The notes under the pieces were generated by a model that saw only the letters and a list, made by a program, of their open reading frames with translations, had not been told where the DNA came from and did no database searches. Positions 21,898 to 32,872 of a stretch of DNA of 64,000 bases are shown in pieces. Source of the stretch: Sycon ciliatum (taxonomy: Eukaryota > Porifera > Calcarea > Leucosolenida > Sycettidae); the NCBI RefSeq assembly GCF_964019385.1, contig NC_088654.1:3321872-3385871 (forward strand). The letters run 5' to 3'. The first letter of the stretch is position 1, and each line of letters opens with the position of its first letter. A program made the translations under genes and the position numbers.

Positions 21898-22619
21898 ACT
21901 GCACTCTCTGTGTATTGATGCCTATGTGGATATCACCATGCCCATGGCCAACAAGGTCAAACGCTTCCAACTGCCAACAGTGGATTGCCTCATTTCTCCC
22001 ACTGGGGTGATCCTAGCTTGAAGTGATGTATGATATTGGCTCCCAATTGAAAGCCACTTGCTGGAAGGCAGTCAAATGGAGTTTTCGTTGAACAAAACCC
22101 TACCAATGAAATGAAGGCAACAAGGCAGGAGAGCAGAGACAACAGATGGTAGAATCACGAGGTGGCTGTGCCGGCGGGGAAGATCCAGCTCAACAAGGTG
22201 TTCTTGCAAGTTTGATCAGTACACCGTCCTGGTCTGAATCCTCAATATCAGTGAATCTTACAGATTAATGGTTGCTGCCTTGACTTGTGATGCCTACGAT
22301 TGGGTACAAGCTGCTCGAAGTATGTTTCAAATAAGAGTACATGTATCTTGAACTTAGCATGATAGGCATCCACTTCATTGATAACAACAGAACCTTTGCA
22401 TGACTGTCATAACAACCTCCTTATTGCAATATTTAGCCAATACTCCATTTTGTTGTAGCAGCTACCACTCCACTACAAGTGTGCATTCATTTCCTGGCTG
22501 GCTTGTGTAAAGTTATGAATGCAATCATGTGACGCTTCGTGTACACATGCTCCCATACTTTAGTGCATGTGCGTGCGTGTGGTCAGGTATGGGTGTGTAT
22601 GTTCGTGCACCTACATGCA
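20719..22619. other. Sparse spacer, no supported gene
   Basis: AT-rich unique sequence. Contains a (GT)n microsatellite at 21838-21896. Short plus-strand frames (21439-21633 and 21905-22021) have no recognisable motif, and no splice context was found that links them. Confidence 0.5.
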
Positions 22620-23440
22620 CATTTAGAAAAGCGATCCTGTCAGCTTTTCTATTATTGTGGTAACATGGCAAGAAAAACGACACCGCTATGCTACGTAAGT
22701 TTCTACGTAAGGTGCTCGGTATTTCACTAAAGCTTACACTCTCGTCTGTCTACAGAAAGCATGAGCAGGAGAAGCGGAGGAAATATGAGCGGCGAGCTCT
22801 GGAGGTAGAGCACTCCTCCTTTGTGCCCATTGTCTTCTCCACCACTGGTGGACAGGGAAAAGCCTCATCTGCGCTGTTTGCCAGGATTGCCAGCAAACTG
22901 AGCTACAAGCGCAACGAGCCATTTCCCGTCACCATGGCTTTCGTCCGGATCAAACTGTCCTTCAGCCTAGTGAGAGCCATGGTTGCTAGTCGGCGCGGCT
23001 ACCGGCGTTCTTCAGTGCCACTTCCTGTTCACTCGGCTGTTCTGGCGGCTGCTGGGTGTTCACTGTGAGCGTATGACACAACTGTACTGTGTACAGGAAG
23101 TAAAGTTTTAAAAAACCCAAAAAAGAAGAAGAAAAATTCACTTAGGCTACGTAAGTTTCTACGTAAGGTGCTCCGTATTTCACTACTCCATGCCTCCTAG
23201 ATCTACCAACGCATGGGCCATGGGAGCGGCGTGCTAGCTGTTCACGTGCACGGCAGACATTGTGTTGCAGGGCAGTCCGTTTTCCGATGTGCATGCGCGA
23301 GGAACTACCTTCTTTGGAACTGCTTCTTGCATGAGCTGTTTCGAATAATTTGTCTCCTGGCTTATTTCGCTTCGGCTCTGCTGAGACCTCCTTTCACGGA
23401 ATATTACTCAATGACAGGCAACTTGACCAGTTCCCTTTGA
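22620..23440 (-). repeat. Family A, inverted partial copy A5
   Basis: Reverse complement of the 3' part of A4 (53800-54185): stem-loop agaaaagcgatcctgtcagc, gacaccgctatgctacgtaag, and the distal block with gaagttcctcgcgcatgcac read in reverse. It is interrupted at 22732-23147 by a retroelement fragment inserted between the two neighbouring tacgtaag motifs that adjoin each other in A4. Confidence 0.85.
22733..23068 (+). pseudogene. RT/RLE-like retroelement, extreme C-terminal fragment
   Basis: Frame YRKHEQEKRRKYERRALEVE, FVPIVFSTTGGQGKASS, IKLSFSLVRAMVASRRG and a TGA at 23066. It is homologous to the tail of the elements at 1508 and 15760 but diverged, so a different subfamily. A 3' UTR with an A-rich end (aagaagaagaaaaa) runs to about 23140. 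Candidate short TSD: ttcact on both sides. Confidence 0.75.
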
Positions 23441-23643
23441 TTATGCTCGCGAAATCATGGACTTATGCTTTCATTGATTCTCGCCGTATGCTCGCAAAAT
23501 CGTCATATTATGCTTTGACACGCGGGGATACACATTCACGTTGTTGTACTTACGGAGCCTCAACGTTTGGAAAATTGTGCGTTTTTCGGTCATGTACTTG
23601 CAAGTGGCCATAAGTACAACAAAATACAGGAGTATCCCCATAC

Positions 23644-24760
23644 TAGGCCTCAAACAAATATGCTAAAAAAGAGAGCACAATTATTATGCTCGTTGCGTAT
23701 CAGGGAAAACGTCCATAATATGCCAAAGGCTTAGCAAGATATGCAAAAAGATATGCCAAAATATGCCAAAATATGCTCGACAAAGTGTAGATCATTTCAG
23801 TAAATATACAACCTTGGAATATTCGTTGGCTTCACTGCTATCATGCTTATGGTGCAAATCAAAACACATGCGGACTAGTATGGATGTTATGTAGGGTACC
23901 CTGTAAGAAGGCCTTAGGCCTGTGGGGATTGCCCTATCAAAAATTTGATAATAATAATAATAATAATGAAGAGAGAGTGAGAGAGGTGGAGCATGCGACG
24001 TTCATGCCTGTTGTGCTGTCGGCAAGTGGTGGCATGGGAAGAGGGGCGACATCACTCTATCGCCGAATCGCGTTATTGAGAGCGGAAAGGAGGAAGGAGC
24101 AGTACTCCCACGTAATATCTTACATCAGATGCCGTCTCTCATTTGCCCTGTTGCGATCATGCATCATGTGTTTGCGGGGTTCACGGGGTCTTTTCCGTGA
24201 GCGATCGGTTCGGCATCCGGAGTCTGCTGAGCTGGTTGTTGCTGAGGCCCAGGTTGCTCGCATGTGAGAATCTATAAATTGCAGCAGATTATTTTTATTA
24301 TAAATACTGGAGATGGATATTGAATTAAACTGTACTCAGTGACTTTTTACATTTTACAGGCTACGTTTTATTGTTATTGTTATTTTTATTGTAAAGCTTT
24401 CCTTTTGATCTTGTCTCTTTTTGTTGTGACCTTTCCACAATAATTGGGTTGCATTAAAAAAAAAAAAAAAAAAAAAAAAAAGACTAGTATGGCTGGGGTG
24501 TGTCCCCAGCAACCGTAGCGATAGTGTTCATCCATGTGGAAATGTAGCAAACGCCTCAACCATTCCAAATTCATCTATAAAAGGCATTTCTGAACGTATT
24601 TTGTTCATAATATGAATGTTTTGTCCTCATTTTCTTCAGAATATTTGAATTATATGCTGGCTTCATTCCAATATTCCCTTTGTCGCTCATTACGCCAAAA
24701 TATATGAACTGTCTCACAAAATATGCGGAAATATGCGCAAGCATATTTGGTCGAGGCCCA
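23644..24760. mobile_element. hAT-like MITE (about 508 bp) hosting a retro-insertion
   Basis: Inverted termini taggcctcaaacaaatatgc and tgggcctcgaccaaatatgc (16 of 20 matching), with perfect 8-bp direct repeats ccccatac at 23636-23643 and 24761-24768. The body is rich in aatatgcc. Subtracting the insertion at 23884-24481 and its 11-bp TSD leaves about 508 bp, close to the 520-bp relative at 8151. Confidence 0.85.
23884..24481 (+). mobile_element. Chimeric retro-insertion: LINE 3' end fused to RT/RLE-like 3' end
   Basis: Flanked by perfect 11-bp repeats gactagtatgg (23873-23883 and 24482-24492) and ending in a run of 26 A. The first 85 bp (ggccttaggcctgtggggat, ccctatcaaa, a (ata)n run) look like a LINE 3' terminus such as that before 37767. 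They are followed without a break by the C-terminal block FMPVVLSASGGMGRGATSLY to EAQVARM-stop (24266) and a 3' UTR. One TSD encloses both, so they arrived together. Confidence 0.8.
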
Positions 24761-24768
24761 CCCCATAC

Positions 24769-25442
24769 CAAGGTGTCCATTCATGCTAGAGATCAACAAA
24801 GAAAAGAGAAAACACTGCATCTTCTGTTCACTACAAGGTAGTTGACTTCTTTTGTAAAAAGATTTTTCATTGCTAAATTTTGTTTGAGTTACCTTTCAAA
24901 ATTATCGTGTTCAACTGACTGTCTTCGTAATCGTCATACTCGGCCAACCGATGTCAACCTCACCCTGCGAATAATCAGCTCATCTCTCTTGTATCTCCAC
25001 CTCTCCTTCCATCATGATCGAACATCAACAATACCTCACTTGATATTTTCTAATTATTAGAGCAATATCCATAGACTGCACAGCCACGGCTGCTAAAATG
25101 CCGAGGTCACGACTTCGTATCATAAATAATGTACATGTACGCAGAGTCCGTTTGCGGACTACCCATCACTATCTCGTTCACCTCGGGATACCTCATAAAA
25201 CCCTGCTTTTCACTGAAAACGCTTTCTGCATGACCTCCAAACACTTTACCAAGCAGATCACTAGCACTGATCAGGTGCATTGCACACAATTGTGTAGCCT
25301 ACATACTAGAACTGTGGTACAATCATGTAGTTATGCTCCTACCTCCGAAAGGATGCCAAATTATGCTCAAAATTTTCAACCACCAAATAAGGCCAATAAT
25401 TATGCCGGCATAATCCGCCGGTGCCTACAGAGGAATTCTATG
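24769..25442. other. Spacer with a hAT-end-like scrap
   Basis: 25194-25385 is a second copy of 35335-35535 (phrases ctgcatgacctccaaac and cctccgaaaggatgcc). It is followed by ggcataatccgccggtgccta, a right end of the hAT-like type; the matching left end was not found. No supported gene. Confidence 0.5.
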
Positions 25443-25735
25443 AGTGGTGGCAGTGATACTTTTTTTTATACGCAGGTCAATCTGTGGATGTTGCTGTTGC
25501 AGAATTTCATGACTTATAAAATTGTCTTGTCTTTCAGAAAATTCAGATGTCCACACCCTAAATCACATTTACTTGAGAATTGTAACCAGGTGCGTGCCGC
25601 AGATGTTTTTGTTGATTCTGTGTTTATAATTGAAGTCATGGGTTTTCGTGATAAGGTCATCCGGCCATTGATATGGCCATTGATATGGCATATGCAATCA
25701 CAGTTCACACAAAAAGTGACAGAAGAAGAGCAGTA
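25443..25735 (+). repeat. Block D, partial copy D1
   Basis: Aligns with 52010-52260 (gatgttgctgttgcagaatttcatg, gcagatgtttttgttgattctgtg). The long reading frame across it (25098-25736) is not conserved in D2 or D3 and is not considered coding. Confidence 0.75.
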
Positions 25736-25737
25736 AT

Positions 25738-26057
25738 AGAGAGGTTGCGCACAACGAAAATTCTTAGCACCTTAACGAAATGTTTTAACGAAAAAAGCTA
25801 ACGGGTATTCGTAAAACGTGAGGTTGCGCACAACGTGTGAACTTTTCCGTAGTGGGTTGACGCGACGGCCGCGCGGGTGCGAAGAATCAAGACAAGGGAG
25901 TTGTGAAATAGCAGTATTTTAGTACTCCTAGTGACGAAAAATATGTTCGTAGATCTGCTCGGTTTCGGTCGCGTTTGGACGGATCTTCCTACCAACTTTC
26001 GTTACTCGAACCCGGACTGTCGAAATCTTACGAACTTTCGTTGTGCGCAACCTCCCT
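25738..26057. mobile_element. AGAGAGG-type MITE, 320 bp
   Basis: Inverted termini agagaggttgcgcacaacg and its complement ending gcaacctccct, with AAT on both sides (25735-25737 and 26058-26060). No coding capacity; contains acgaaa/tttcgt inverted motifs internally. Confidence 0.8.
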
Positions 26058-26665
26058 AATATTTCCACTGAAGCGCGCCAAAGAGTGCCCAGTAGACCGA
26101 AGTGCCGGTAACCTTGGGTTCCAGATAACCTAGGTATGATTGCACGCGGCCGAATGAGGACATAAAGTTATAGTAAAGCCGATGTAAAAACAGAGAGGTT
26201 CCAGGCTGTCCAAGACAGTGCTCAATACCGAGAGGGAGAGCTGGTTTAAACAATAAGAGGACAGAGAAAGTGTTTTAACTCTGAGTTTCACGCACTAAGC
26301 GATCATCAGAAAACAGCAGGATCTAATATGGCTTGCAAAGGAGGAAGAGAGCGCCCCAAATATGTACAGCAAGAAATGCACGCTATAATTTAACAAGATG
26401 GCGGAATGCTCTGCATACCGGCAAGGAACTTGTTGGTTTCTTTATTTGAATTCGCTAAAACCAAACGGACAGAACTGTCCAGCGACAAGGGAGCGAATGA
26501 TGAGCGTCATAATCACTATGCATCAAAACATCTCAGGTCAAAATGAGACAGACTATATTAGGAGGGTTTGCACAACACTTGTACATAAAGGAGTGTACGA
26601 GAACAAAGGCGCGGCAGAAGTCGGAGCAAGAAAGCAATCAACGCCTGAGATGTTTTTGTCCACCA

Positions 26666-26896
<231 letters not shown>

Positions 26897-27200
26897 CTAA
26901 CAAATGAGGGCTGAGACCTCTACAACAGGGCTTTACGTCTGAAAACAACCGCACGAATTAACAAGCAGGTTGTCAGAGAAACGTAACCTCGAGAAAGGAT
27001 TCGGATAGTAGACTTAGGCCGGCAGATGCCGGTATGAAGCAATTTAGCATGCGCTGAAGCTAGAGTATGCAACAGAAGACAGCAAGACAATACGCTACAC
27101 ATGCTTCTCCAGTGCTGGTCCTAGGCGGTTGTTATAGCAATGATATAACACTGCTCAGTTGTACGCAGCCTCCCTGAATGGAAATAATTACAAAAAACCT

Positions 27201-27322
27201 ACACACACACACATATACATACACACATACACACACACACACATATACACACACACCATACACACACGCACACATACACACACACAAAATACACACAAAT
27301 ACACACACACACACACACACAC
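27201..27322. repeat. (CA)n microsatellite
   Basis: Interrupted CA/CATA repeat. Nearby reading frames are artefacts of low complexity. Confidence 0.97.
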
Positions 27323-27864
27323 AGATGCACACATGCAGGTGGAGTAAATACCAATAATTTGGCGCTCAATGAGATCGTGACACGTACATGTACTTGCATC
27401 TCGGATTGCGTTAACACATGTACGGACCCATTGCCTGAGCATGCAAATGCACATGATTGGGGACAAAAATCACAGTCACTTATTCTGCTGCATAGCTCGC
27501 TGGGCATCACATTGCTTTGTAAGTTGCTAATTCCTTCCCTCTTTTGTGTACATGCTTTTCATATTCTTTTCCGAAAGGTCGTACCCTCTCCTAAATTCAA
27601 TTGGCTGTCTTTAAAAAAATGCTACGCTGTGGAGAAAATAAATACATAAATAAATGCAGGAAATAAAATAAATGGCGAAAAGGCACATCTTTAAACTTGA
27701 GGAGAGTGGCGTGAAGGCTAGTAAATGAGCCAAATAAGACAAACATGAAGTCAGGAACTTGTCGCAGTGAACAGACAAAGACCACAGTAAAATCGGAAAA
27801 CTTCGGTGGAGATTTATTTTCGGTAACGTCTGCACAGGTGAGTTTCTAAAACGTGACCTAATAT

Positions 27865-28002
27865 TCAATCATGCCGTGCCACACAGTGTTCAAAATGCAT
27901 TTTTGGATCTTGAAAACTAGTTTGGCAACATTTCCGCGCAACCAAACCGTCGACGAATACGGAAAAGGTTACACCACCAAAAATACCCAGTGTTCCAGTG
28001 TG
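27865..28002 (-). CDS. Unknown host gene, last exon
   Basis: Encodes 45 residues starting HTGTLGIFGGVTFSVFVDG and ending CVARHD before TGA (27865-27867). The acceptor is ttgtttgtaccagtacag with a pyrimidine-rich tract, and the phase (0) matches the upstream exon. An AATAAA signal on the minus strand lies at 27813-27818, about 50 bp past the stop. The family is not recognised. Support is the exact gene structure: donor, 53-bp intron, frame continuity, stop and poly(A) signal together. Confidence 0.45.
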   Translation of the reverse strand, partial: HTGTLGIFGGVTFSVFVDGLVARKCCQTSFQDPKMHFEHCVARHD

Positions 28003-28055
28003 CTGTACTGGTACAAACAAGAAGAAAGGAATAGAGTCGGTCAAAAACACCTTAC

Positions 28056-28309
28056 CTCAAGGCTGTTTCTATTGAGGTCGTGTTCTGCCTTGCGCATTCG
28101 TTGAGCAACACACACAAATCGTGTATGGTCATCTCCCCTTGGTTGACCGTCAGGTAGTAAAATGATGCACATCATGTTGGTTTGCCCGTGACCCGCCGAA
28201 ATGCCATCGACGTGACCTTTGTAGAGATCGTGAAAGGTGTCCAGCACGTTACAAGAATTGTTCATCAATCTCGAGTCGACCCGTTTGACTGCATTCCGCC
28301 CGGCATTTA
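28056..28309 (-). CDS. Unknown host gene, penultimate exon
   Basis: Encodes 84 residues including DSRLMNNSCNVLDTFHDLY, GHVDGISAGHGQTNMMCIIL and FVCVAQRMRKAEHDL. The donor is gag/gtaagg at 28055 and the acceptor is aatttaacag/TAAATGCC at 28310. It starts in phase 2 and ends in phase 0. The composition is ordinary for a globular protein, unlike the transposon debris around it. Upstream exons were not found; the intron seems to hold a LINE 3' end. No function can be assigned. Confidence 0.45.
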
Positions 28310-28339
28310 CTGTTAAATTTCACAGCACACATAAAGTAG

Positions 28340-28610
28340 GAGAATGCCTTTTAAACCACAACCTCCAATATACAGCACAGATTTCATGTCCTTCTTTGCC
28401 TATGTGCACGACCAAGGGTTTCTTTCTTCCTTCAAAATCAAACTGGTAGAAGATTTTAACCTTACGCTATTTTATCACTCTCTTAGTATACTCCACTTTT
28501 ATGTTTATGTATCTATGTCATTCGGATCTTCCCAAGTTGTACAATGTACTGTTGAGATACCGAATTCAAATAAATCAATACCATACCATACCATACCATA
28601 TAGACTCCCA
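28340..28610 (+). mobile_element. LINE 3' end with (CCATA)n tail
   Basis: Ends caaataaatcaataccatac followed by four ccata units, the AATAAA-plus-pentamer tail typical of a 5'-truncated LINE. The upstream part has no recognisable RT. It lies antisense in the intron or flank of the unknown gene. Confidence 0.5.
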
Positions 28611-28827
28611 TTGATTTTGGCGATACCTAAGCAGTCAAATATTCCTGCATATTTCACTCCTTAGGGCTATATTGACTGCTTACATTTGACTGCTTAGGGG
28701 TTGCGCAGTTGAACTGTGCCTAGTGCAGCATTCATTGTCACTGCATTAGTAGGTGGTGGTGCAACAGTTGTGCAATCATAAAACCGGGATTCATGAGATT
28801 ATCGTTCTGGAATTTGAAATACGGACT

Positions 28828-28972
28828 GTTTGTCGAGATAAATCTAATATTGACTTCGTACTTGATCAGTATAGGAAATAAAAGCCTCGTTAAAAACCTC
28901 GGCTTCGCCTCGCTCTTTTACTCGACTTTTATTTCCTATATTGACCTCGTACTCAGTCAATATTAGATACGT
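28828..28972. repeat. Fold-back palindrome
   Basis: taatattgacttcgtacttg ... tataggaaataaaag is followed by its approximate inverse cttttatttcctatattgac ... gtcaatatta around a short loop with ctcggcttcgcctcg. No coding capacity. Confidence 0.7.
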
Positions 28973-29330
28973 AAAGAAGTCGGTTGATGGTATTTTTGTT
29001 GATCATAAACACTGTATGAAGTCCATTGTTAGTAGTCCTCTTGTAAAAGATTATTGCAGGTCGAAGAGGACTCTCCAAGCGCTGTTATGGTGCAATGAAT
29101 ATACATTGCTGTCGGAAATAGTCGAAAAGAGCAGCGAAACCCGGTTATTATGTGTGCAACTCTCGATCTATTTTTTTATTTTACTCTGCAAGGCCAATCG
29201 CTGAACGGTGTGTTGATGCGCAATGTATCGGAGCTCTTCTTTGCTCGGTGTCTGAGTATGACCAGTGTGGCTGTTCCTGGCGGTCTGATTGAGCTATTGT
29301 CTTGTTGCCGATTGGGAATGCTATGTACAT

Positions 29331-29733
29331 TATAGCAATAAAAACTGCTTTATGGCAGTTTTCTAAGAAAAGTTATTGGGTTCTAGTCCATGGACCCCGT
29401 CTAAAAAGTAAGAAATTAACGAAATGTGATAGCTGAAAATTAAAATTTCACACAAAACCTCACAATAATCACAACACTTGAAATGCTGCTTTCAACTTTA
29501 ACTTGTACTGCACCAACAATTGGCAACATGCATGCATAGGAAAGAGGATGACGAGGGGAAAAGGTCTTTTACATGTAGCTTTTAATTCTGTGTGTGATTA
29601 TTGTGAGGTTTTGTGTGAAATTTTAATTTTCAGCTATCACATTTCGTTAATTTCTTACTTTTTAGCCGGGTCCATGGACTAGAACACAATAACTTTTTTA
29701 GAAAACTGCAATAAAGCAGTTTTTATTGCTATA
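29331..29733. mobile_element. Long-armed fold-back MITE, copy 1
   Basis: Arms of about 150 bp, starting tatagcaataaaaactgctt and ending with the inverse, surround a loop of about 90 bp. The second copy is 51427-51843 (more than 90 percent alike). Both sit at the left edge of block D, so the palindrome may be part of D rather than an independent insertion. Confidence 0.8.
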
Positions 29734-29771
29734 ATTTCTTTTGTTTTTTCTCTCACCAATCAATGGAATGC

Positions 29772-30745
29772 GTTTGGGGAAGATCAGCAAGGCTGGAGTC
29801 AGAGCTGTGTTTCAGCTCCCTCGTCAAACACCGACCGCACCGCTTATTTATAGATTAAGTATTTCCCCACTAATCCATCATTTTAAGCTCAAGATTTTTG
29901 TTTTTGTCCATAGCCTCCAATGCAAGCATGCTATTTCCGCCTTTCTTTCTGTTGATCGCTGAACCTGGTCTTGAGCAAAGCACATGCCGTGTTACACGTG
30001 GCCAGGTCTCACGTCTTCTCCAAATTTTATATTTTTATTTTTTACTAGAGCCACGTAAACCCGTCATGTGTGAGCCATGAATAAGGGGAGTGGTGGCGTG
30101 GTCTGGGATGCTCTGCCGACCTTGGGTCTCGGCTTCATCACAACCAGGCGCGCCAATAGCAGAGAGAGAAAGAGAGGGAGAGAGAGAGAGAGAGAGAGAC
30201 ATTGAGAGAGACATTGAGAGAGAGAGAGAGAAAAAAAATTCCATTTGGTCGTGGACCAGCATCTCGAGCGTCCATGCAATTCGCGCGCAGCGTGTATTGG
30301 AACAGGCTCCCGGCAAATATTCGTTGCCATGAAGATATTCTGGGTTTCAAAGCCCTGCTGTGCCCAGATTTTTCTTGGCACGCTTTCTCTGTCATGACTC
30401 ATTCGTCCTACATGTGCATTTTGATCTTTTGGTTTGGTCTCCAATTGACAAACTGACTTTTCTTCTCAAATGCCTCAGCTTCTCTATTTCTTTTTCATAC
30501 ATCTGCTTCGTTTATTCCTTACTCTTTTCTTTCTATCTTTTTATTTTCTTTCCCTTGTCATGTAATCACTGTCCCTCACATACAAAGACCGTCATAAAAA
30601 TACACAACTTTCTATTTCTTGTTTTTCATTAGCTTTAGCATGGTCATTCACATTCTTCATCATTTGTGAGAACTAGACCTGTCCTAGTGTGAAGGCACTC
30701 TACTGCCTGTAATTCTGGTGAAGTAAAATAAACAACAACAACAAC
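29772..30745 (+). pseudogene. LINE fragment, RT C-terminus and 3' UTR
   Basis: Starts KISKAGVRAVFQLPRQTPTAP, homologous to the thumb/C-terminal part of the LINE at 36270, and is then frameshifted. Contains a (GA)n tract at 30163-30233 and a weak WNRLPANI-like motif near 30300. Ends ctggtgaagtaaaataaac plus (caa)n. Compared with the compact copy (51880-51890) it interrupts ggaatgc/tatcaatatg. Confidence 0.7.
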
Positions 30746-30941
30746 TGTATCAATATGTAAATGATGGCCTTTTCACATCATATCTAGAGGTTTATGTACT
30801 CTTGATCATATCAATACCGTATTATACGCATTGATGTGCAAGCCTTTTCTTGCAAAAAATGGCACTAGCATAATGCATGTTCTTTGGCGGGGAAACATGT
30901 GAGTAGTGGTGGTGATAATTTGTTATACGGAGGTCATTCTG

Positions 30942-31326
30942 TGTTGTGAAACCACAAGTTCTCGAGAGTGAAAGGCCTTCTCGCTTGTGACATTGTGTTC
31001 GTTTCAATGCAGTTGTATCCCGACTCCGCCGTACCGCTGATGTTTACGACGTGGCATACGCTACATGCGCCATGTGCGGTTTTGCTGTGTGCGCTGTTGT
31101 TGTATGTGGTATGTGTATGCTTTTCTCATATACGCTTTCATTTTCACGCTATAACTACCTGGTGGTTTTAGTGTTAGTTTTTCAGTTGTTCATTCATTCA
31201 TTCATTGTTCATTATTATTAGTCGATGGAAGTGAAAGATATTGTTGAGAATAAAATGAATAGATGTCCTCGTGCCGTGTGGGGTCGTTCGTTCCTGACAC
31301 TTTAGAGAACCAGAGGGTTCACAACA
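30942..31326 (+). repeat. 5' LTR
   Basis: 385 bp with TGTTGTGAA...TTCACAACA termini and an aataaa signal about 65 bp from its 3' end. Presumably carries the promoter of the element. Confidence 0.92.
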
Positions 31327-31357
31327 TTTGGCGACCACGCCAGGATACGAAGCGAGC

Positions 31358-32281
31358 ATGGCACAGGAACTATGGATCATTGAAGCCAGCTTTATCGCCA
31401 ACGGAATTCGGTATGGATTTGAAGGCGATAGGTTGAGAGAATACGTGGAGAAGAGGCTCCGACAGAGCGAGGAGTTTGAAGAGCGCAGTGCTAGACGGCA
31501 AGAGTGTGCGATCCGCACAGAGTTTAACGAAAAGCTCAAGAAGATGGACAAGCGCATCGCCGTCAGTACATATTATGAGGAAGCAAAGCGATATTTGCTT
31601 GCCTCGCCCGGAAGGACGCCGGACAAGGCGTGTAAGACTTTGCTTACAGACAAGCAGCGGTCAGAAGAGTGCTTGAAGCCAGTGGGAGGATCAGATCCAA
31701 GGCCCACTGCGTCGGCACAGAGCGTGGCAACATCGGTCGGAGACGCTCAGAAGCAGCTGGAGTCTCGGCCGAACGACGTAGAAGCGCAAGACGTAGAAGC
31801 GCAAGACGTAGAGGCGCAAGACGTAGAGGCGCAAGACGTAGAGGCGCAAGACGTAGAGGCGCAAGACGTAGAGGCGCAAGACGTAGAGGCGCAAGACGTA
31901 GAGGCGCAAGGAGTTGAAGCTAAGGAATTTGGAAGGACGATACTGGTTAGCACGGAAGACGTCAACGGCGAGACTGTGTGGAACACCGAGATCGGATGGG
32001 TGTCCTCGGGTTCTGCGCCCGCCCCGGGGCGAAGCAGTGTACCAGTGACCGTGTCGTGTGCGACAGCCCACATCCGCGAGTTTGGTGAAATTATGGGTTG
32101 TGGGTTGTCTGGTCCAGCGTCTGCCCCGTGTCGAAGTGGATCGGTGACAGTGTCGTGTGCGACAGTCCACAGCGGCAAGCTTCACGAAATCGAGTTGTCT
32201 GAAGTGGTGGGCATTAGTGATATTCTACCATGGCCACCACCGCAGCAGCAGATAACGCGTAGTAAGCCCCAAATCGTTTGA
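31358..32281 (+). CDS. Single ORF of the non-autonomous LTR element, VEAQD-repeat protein
   Basis: 307 residues from the first ATG after the primer-binding site to TGA at 32279. Residues 1-80 (MAQELWIIEASFIANGIRYG, then charged REYVEKRLRQSEEFEERSAR) are predicted helical or coiled-coil by composition. Residues 140-184 are nine perfect DVEAQ repeats from a 15-bp minisatellite (31775-31909). The tail has two SAPxPxRSxxVTVSCAT-like repeats, at about 235 and 270. No CCHC, protease or RT motif. A Gag-like role in packaging is plausible only from position. The intact frame suggests function or recency. Confidence 0.7.
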   Translation: MAQELWIIEASFIANGIRYGFEGDRLREYVEKRLRQSEEFEERSARRQECAIRTEFNEKLKKMDKRIAVSTYYEEAKRYLLASPGRTPDKACKTLLTDKQRSEECLKPVGGSDPRPTASAQSVATSVGDAQKQLESRPNDVEAQDVEAQDVEAQDVEAQDVEAQDVEAQDVEAQDVEAQDVEAQGVEAKEFGRTILVSTEDVNGETVWNTEIGWVSSGSAPAPGRSSVPVTVSCATAHIREFGEIMGCGLSGPASAPCRSGSVTVSCATVHSGKLHEIELSEVVGISDILPWPPPQQQITRSKPQIV

Positions 32282-32327
32282 CTTGTGAGTTGTTGTACGG
32301 TGGTGAGAAGCCCTTTGGTGGGGAGAA

Positions 32328-32711
32328 TGTTGTGAAACCACAAGTTCTCGAGAATGAAAGGCCTTCTCGCTTGTGACAATCATTGTGTTCGTTTCAATGC
32401 AGTTGTATCCCGACTCCGCCGTACCGCTGATGTTTACGACGTGGCATACGCTACATGTGCTATGTGCGGTTTTGCTGTGTGCGCTGTTGTTGTATTTGGT
32501 ATGTGTATGCTTTTCTCATATACGCTGTCATTTTCACGCTATAACTACCTGTTGGTTTTAGTGTTAGTTTTTCAGTTGTTCATTCATTCATTCATTGTTC
32601 ATTATTATTAGTCGATGGAAGTGAAAGATATTGTTGAGAATAAATAGTTGTCCTCGTGCCGTGTGGGGTCGTTCGTTCCTGACACCTTAGAGAACCAGAG
32701 GGTTCACAACA
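32328..32711 (+). repeat. 3' LTR
   Basis: 384 bp, about 97 percent identical to the 5' LTR by eye. Confidence 0.92.
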
Positions 32712-32872
32712 TTCTGTGCATGTTGCTGTTGCAGAATTTCATGACTGTGTCATAAATTTGACTTGCCTTTCAGATATTTCAGATTTCCCCACCCTCGATC
32801 AGATTTATTTGAGAAATGTAGCCATGCGCCAGGTGCGCGTCGCAGATGTTTTTATTGATTCTGTGTTTGTAA

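Larger units (their letters stand above)
30942..32711 (+). mobile_element. Non-autonomous LTR retrotransposon, complete
   Basis: Two LTRs (30942-31326 and 32328-32711) begin tgttgtgaa and end ttcacaaca. They are flanked by the 5-bp TSD ttctg (30937-30941, 32712-32716), and the empty site is seen at about 52060. The primer-binding position starts tttggcgaccacgccagg and the polypurine tract is tggtggggagaa. The LTRs differ by about eight substitutions and two small indels, so insertion was fairly recent. The 1.0-kb interior has one ORF and no protease, RT, RNase H or integrase. Confidence 0.93.

Noticed and set aside
25098..25736. 212-residue frame
   Set aside because: Spans a MITE scrap and block D; homologous copies (52010-52260, 35335-35535) do not keep it open.
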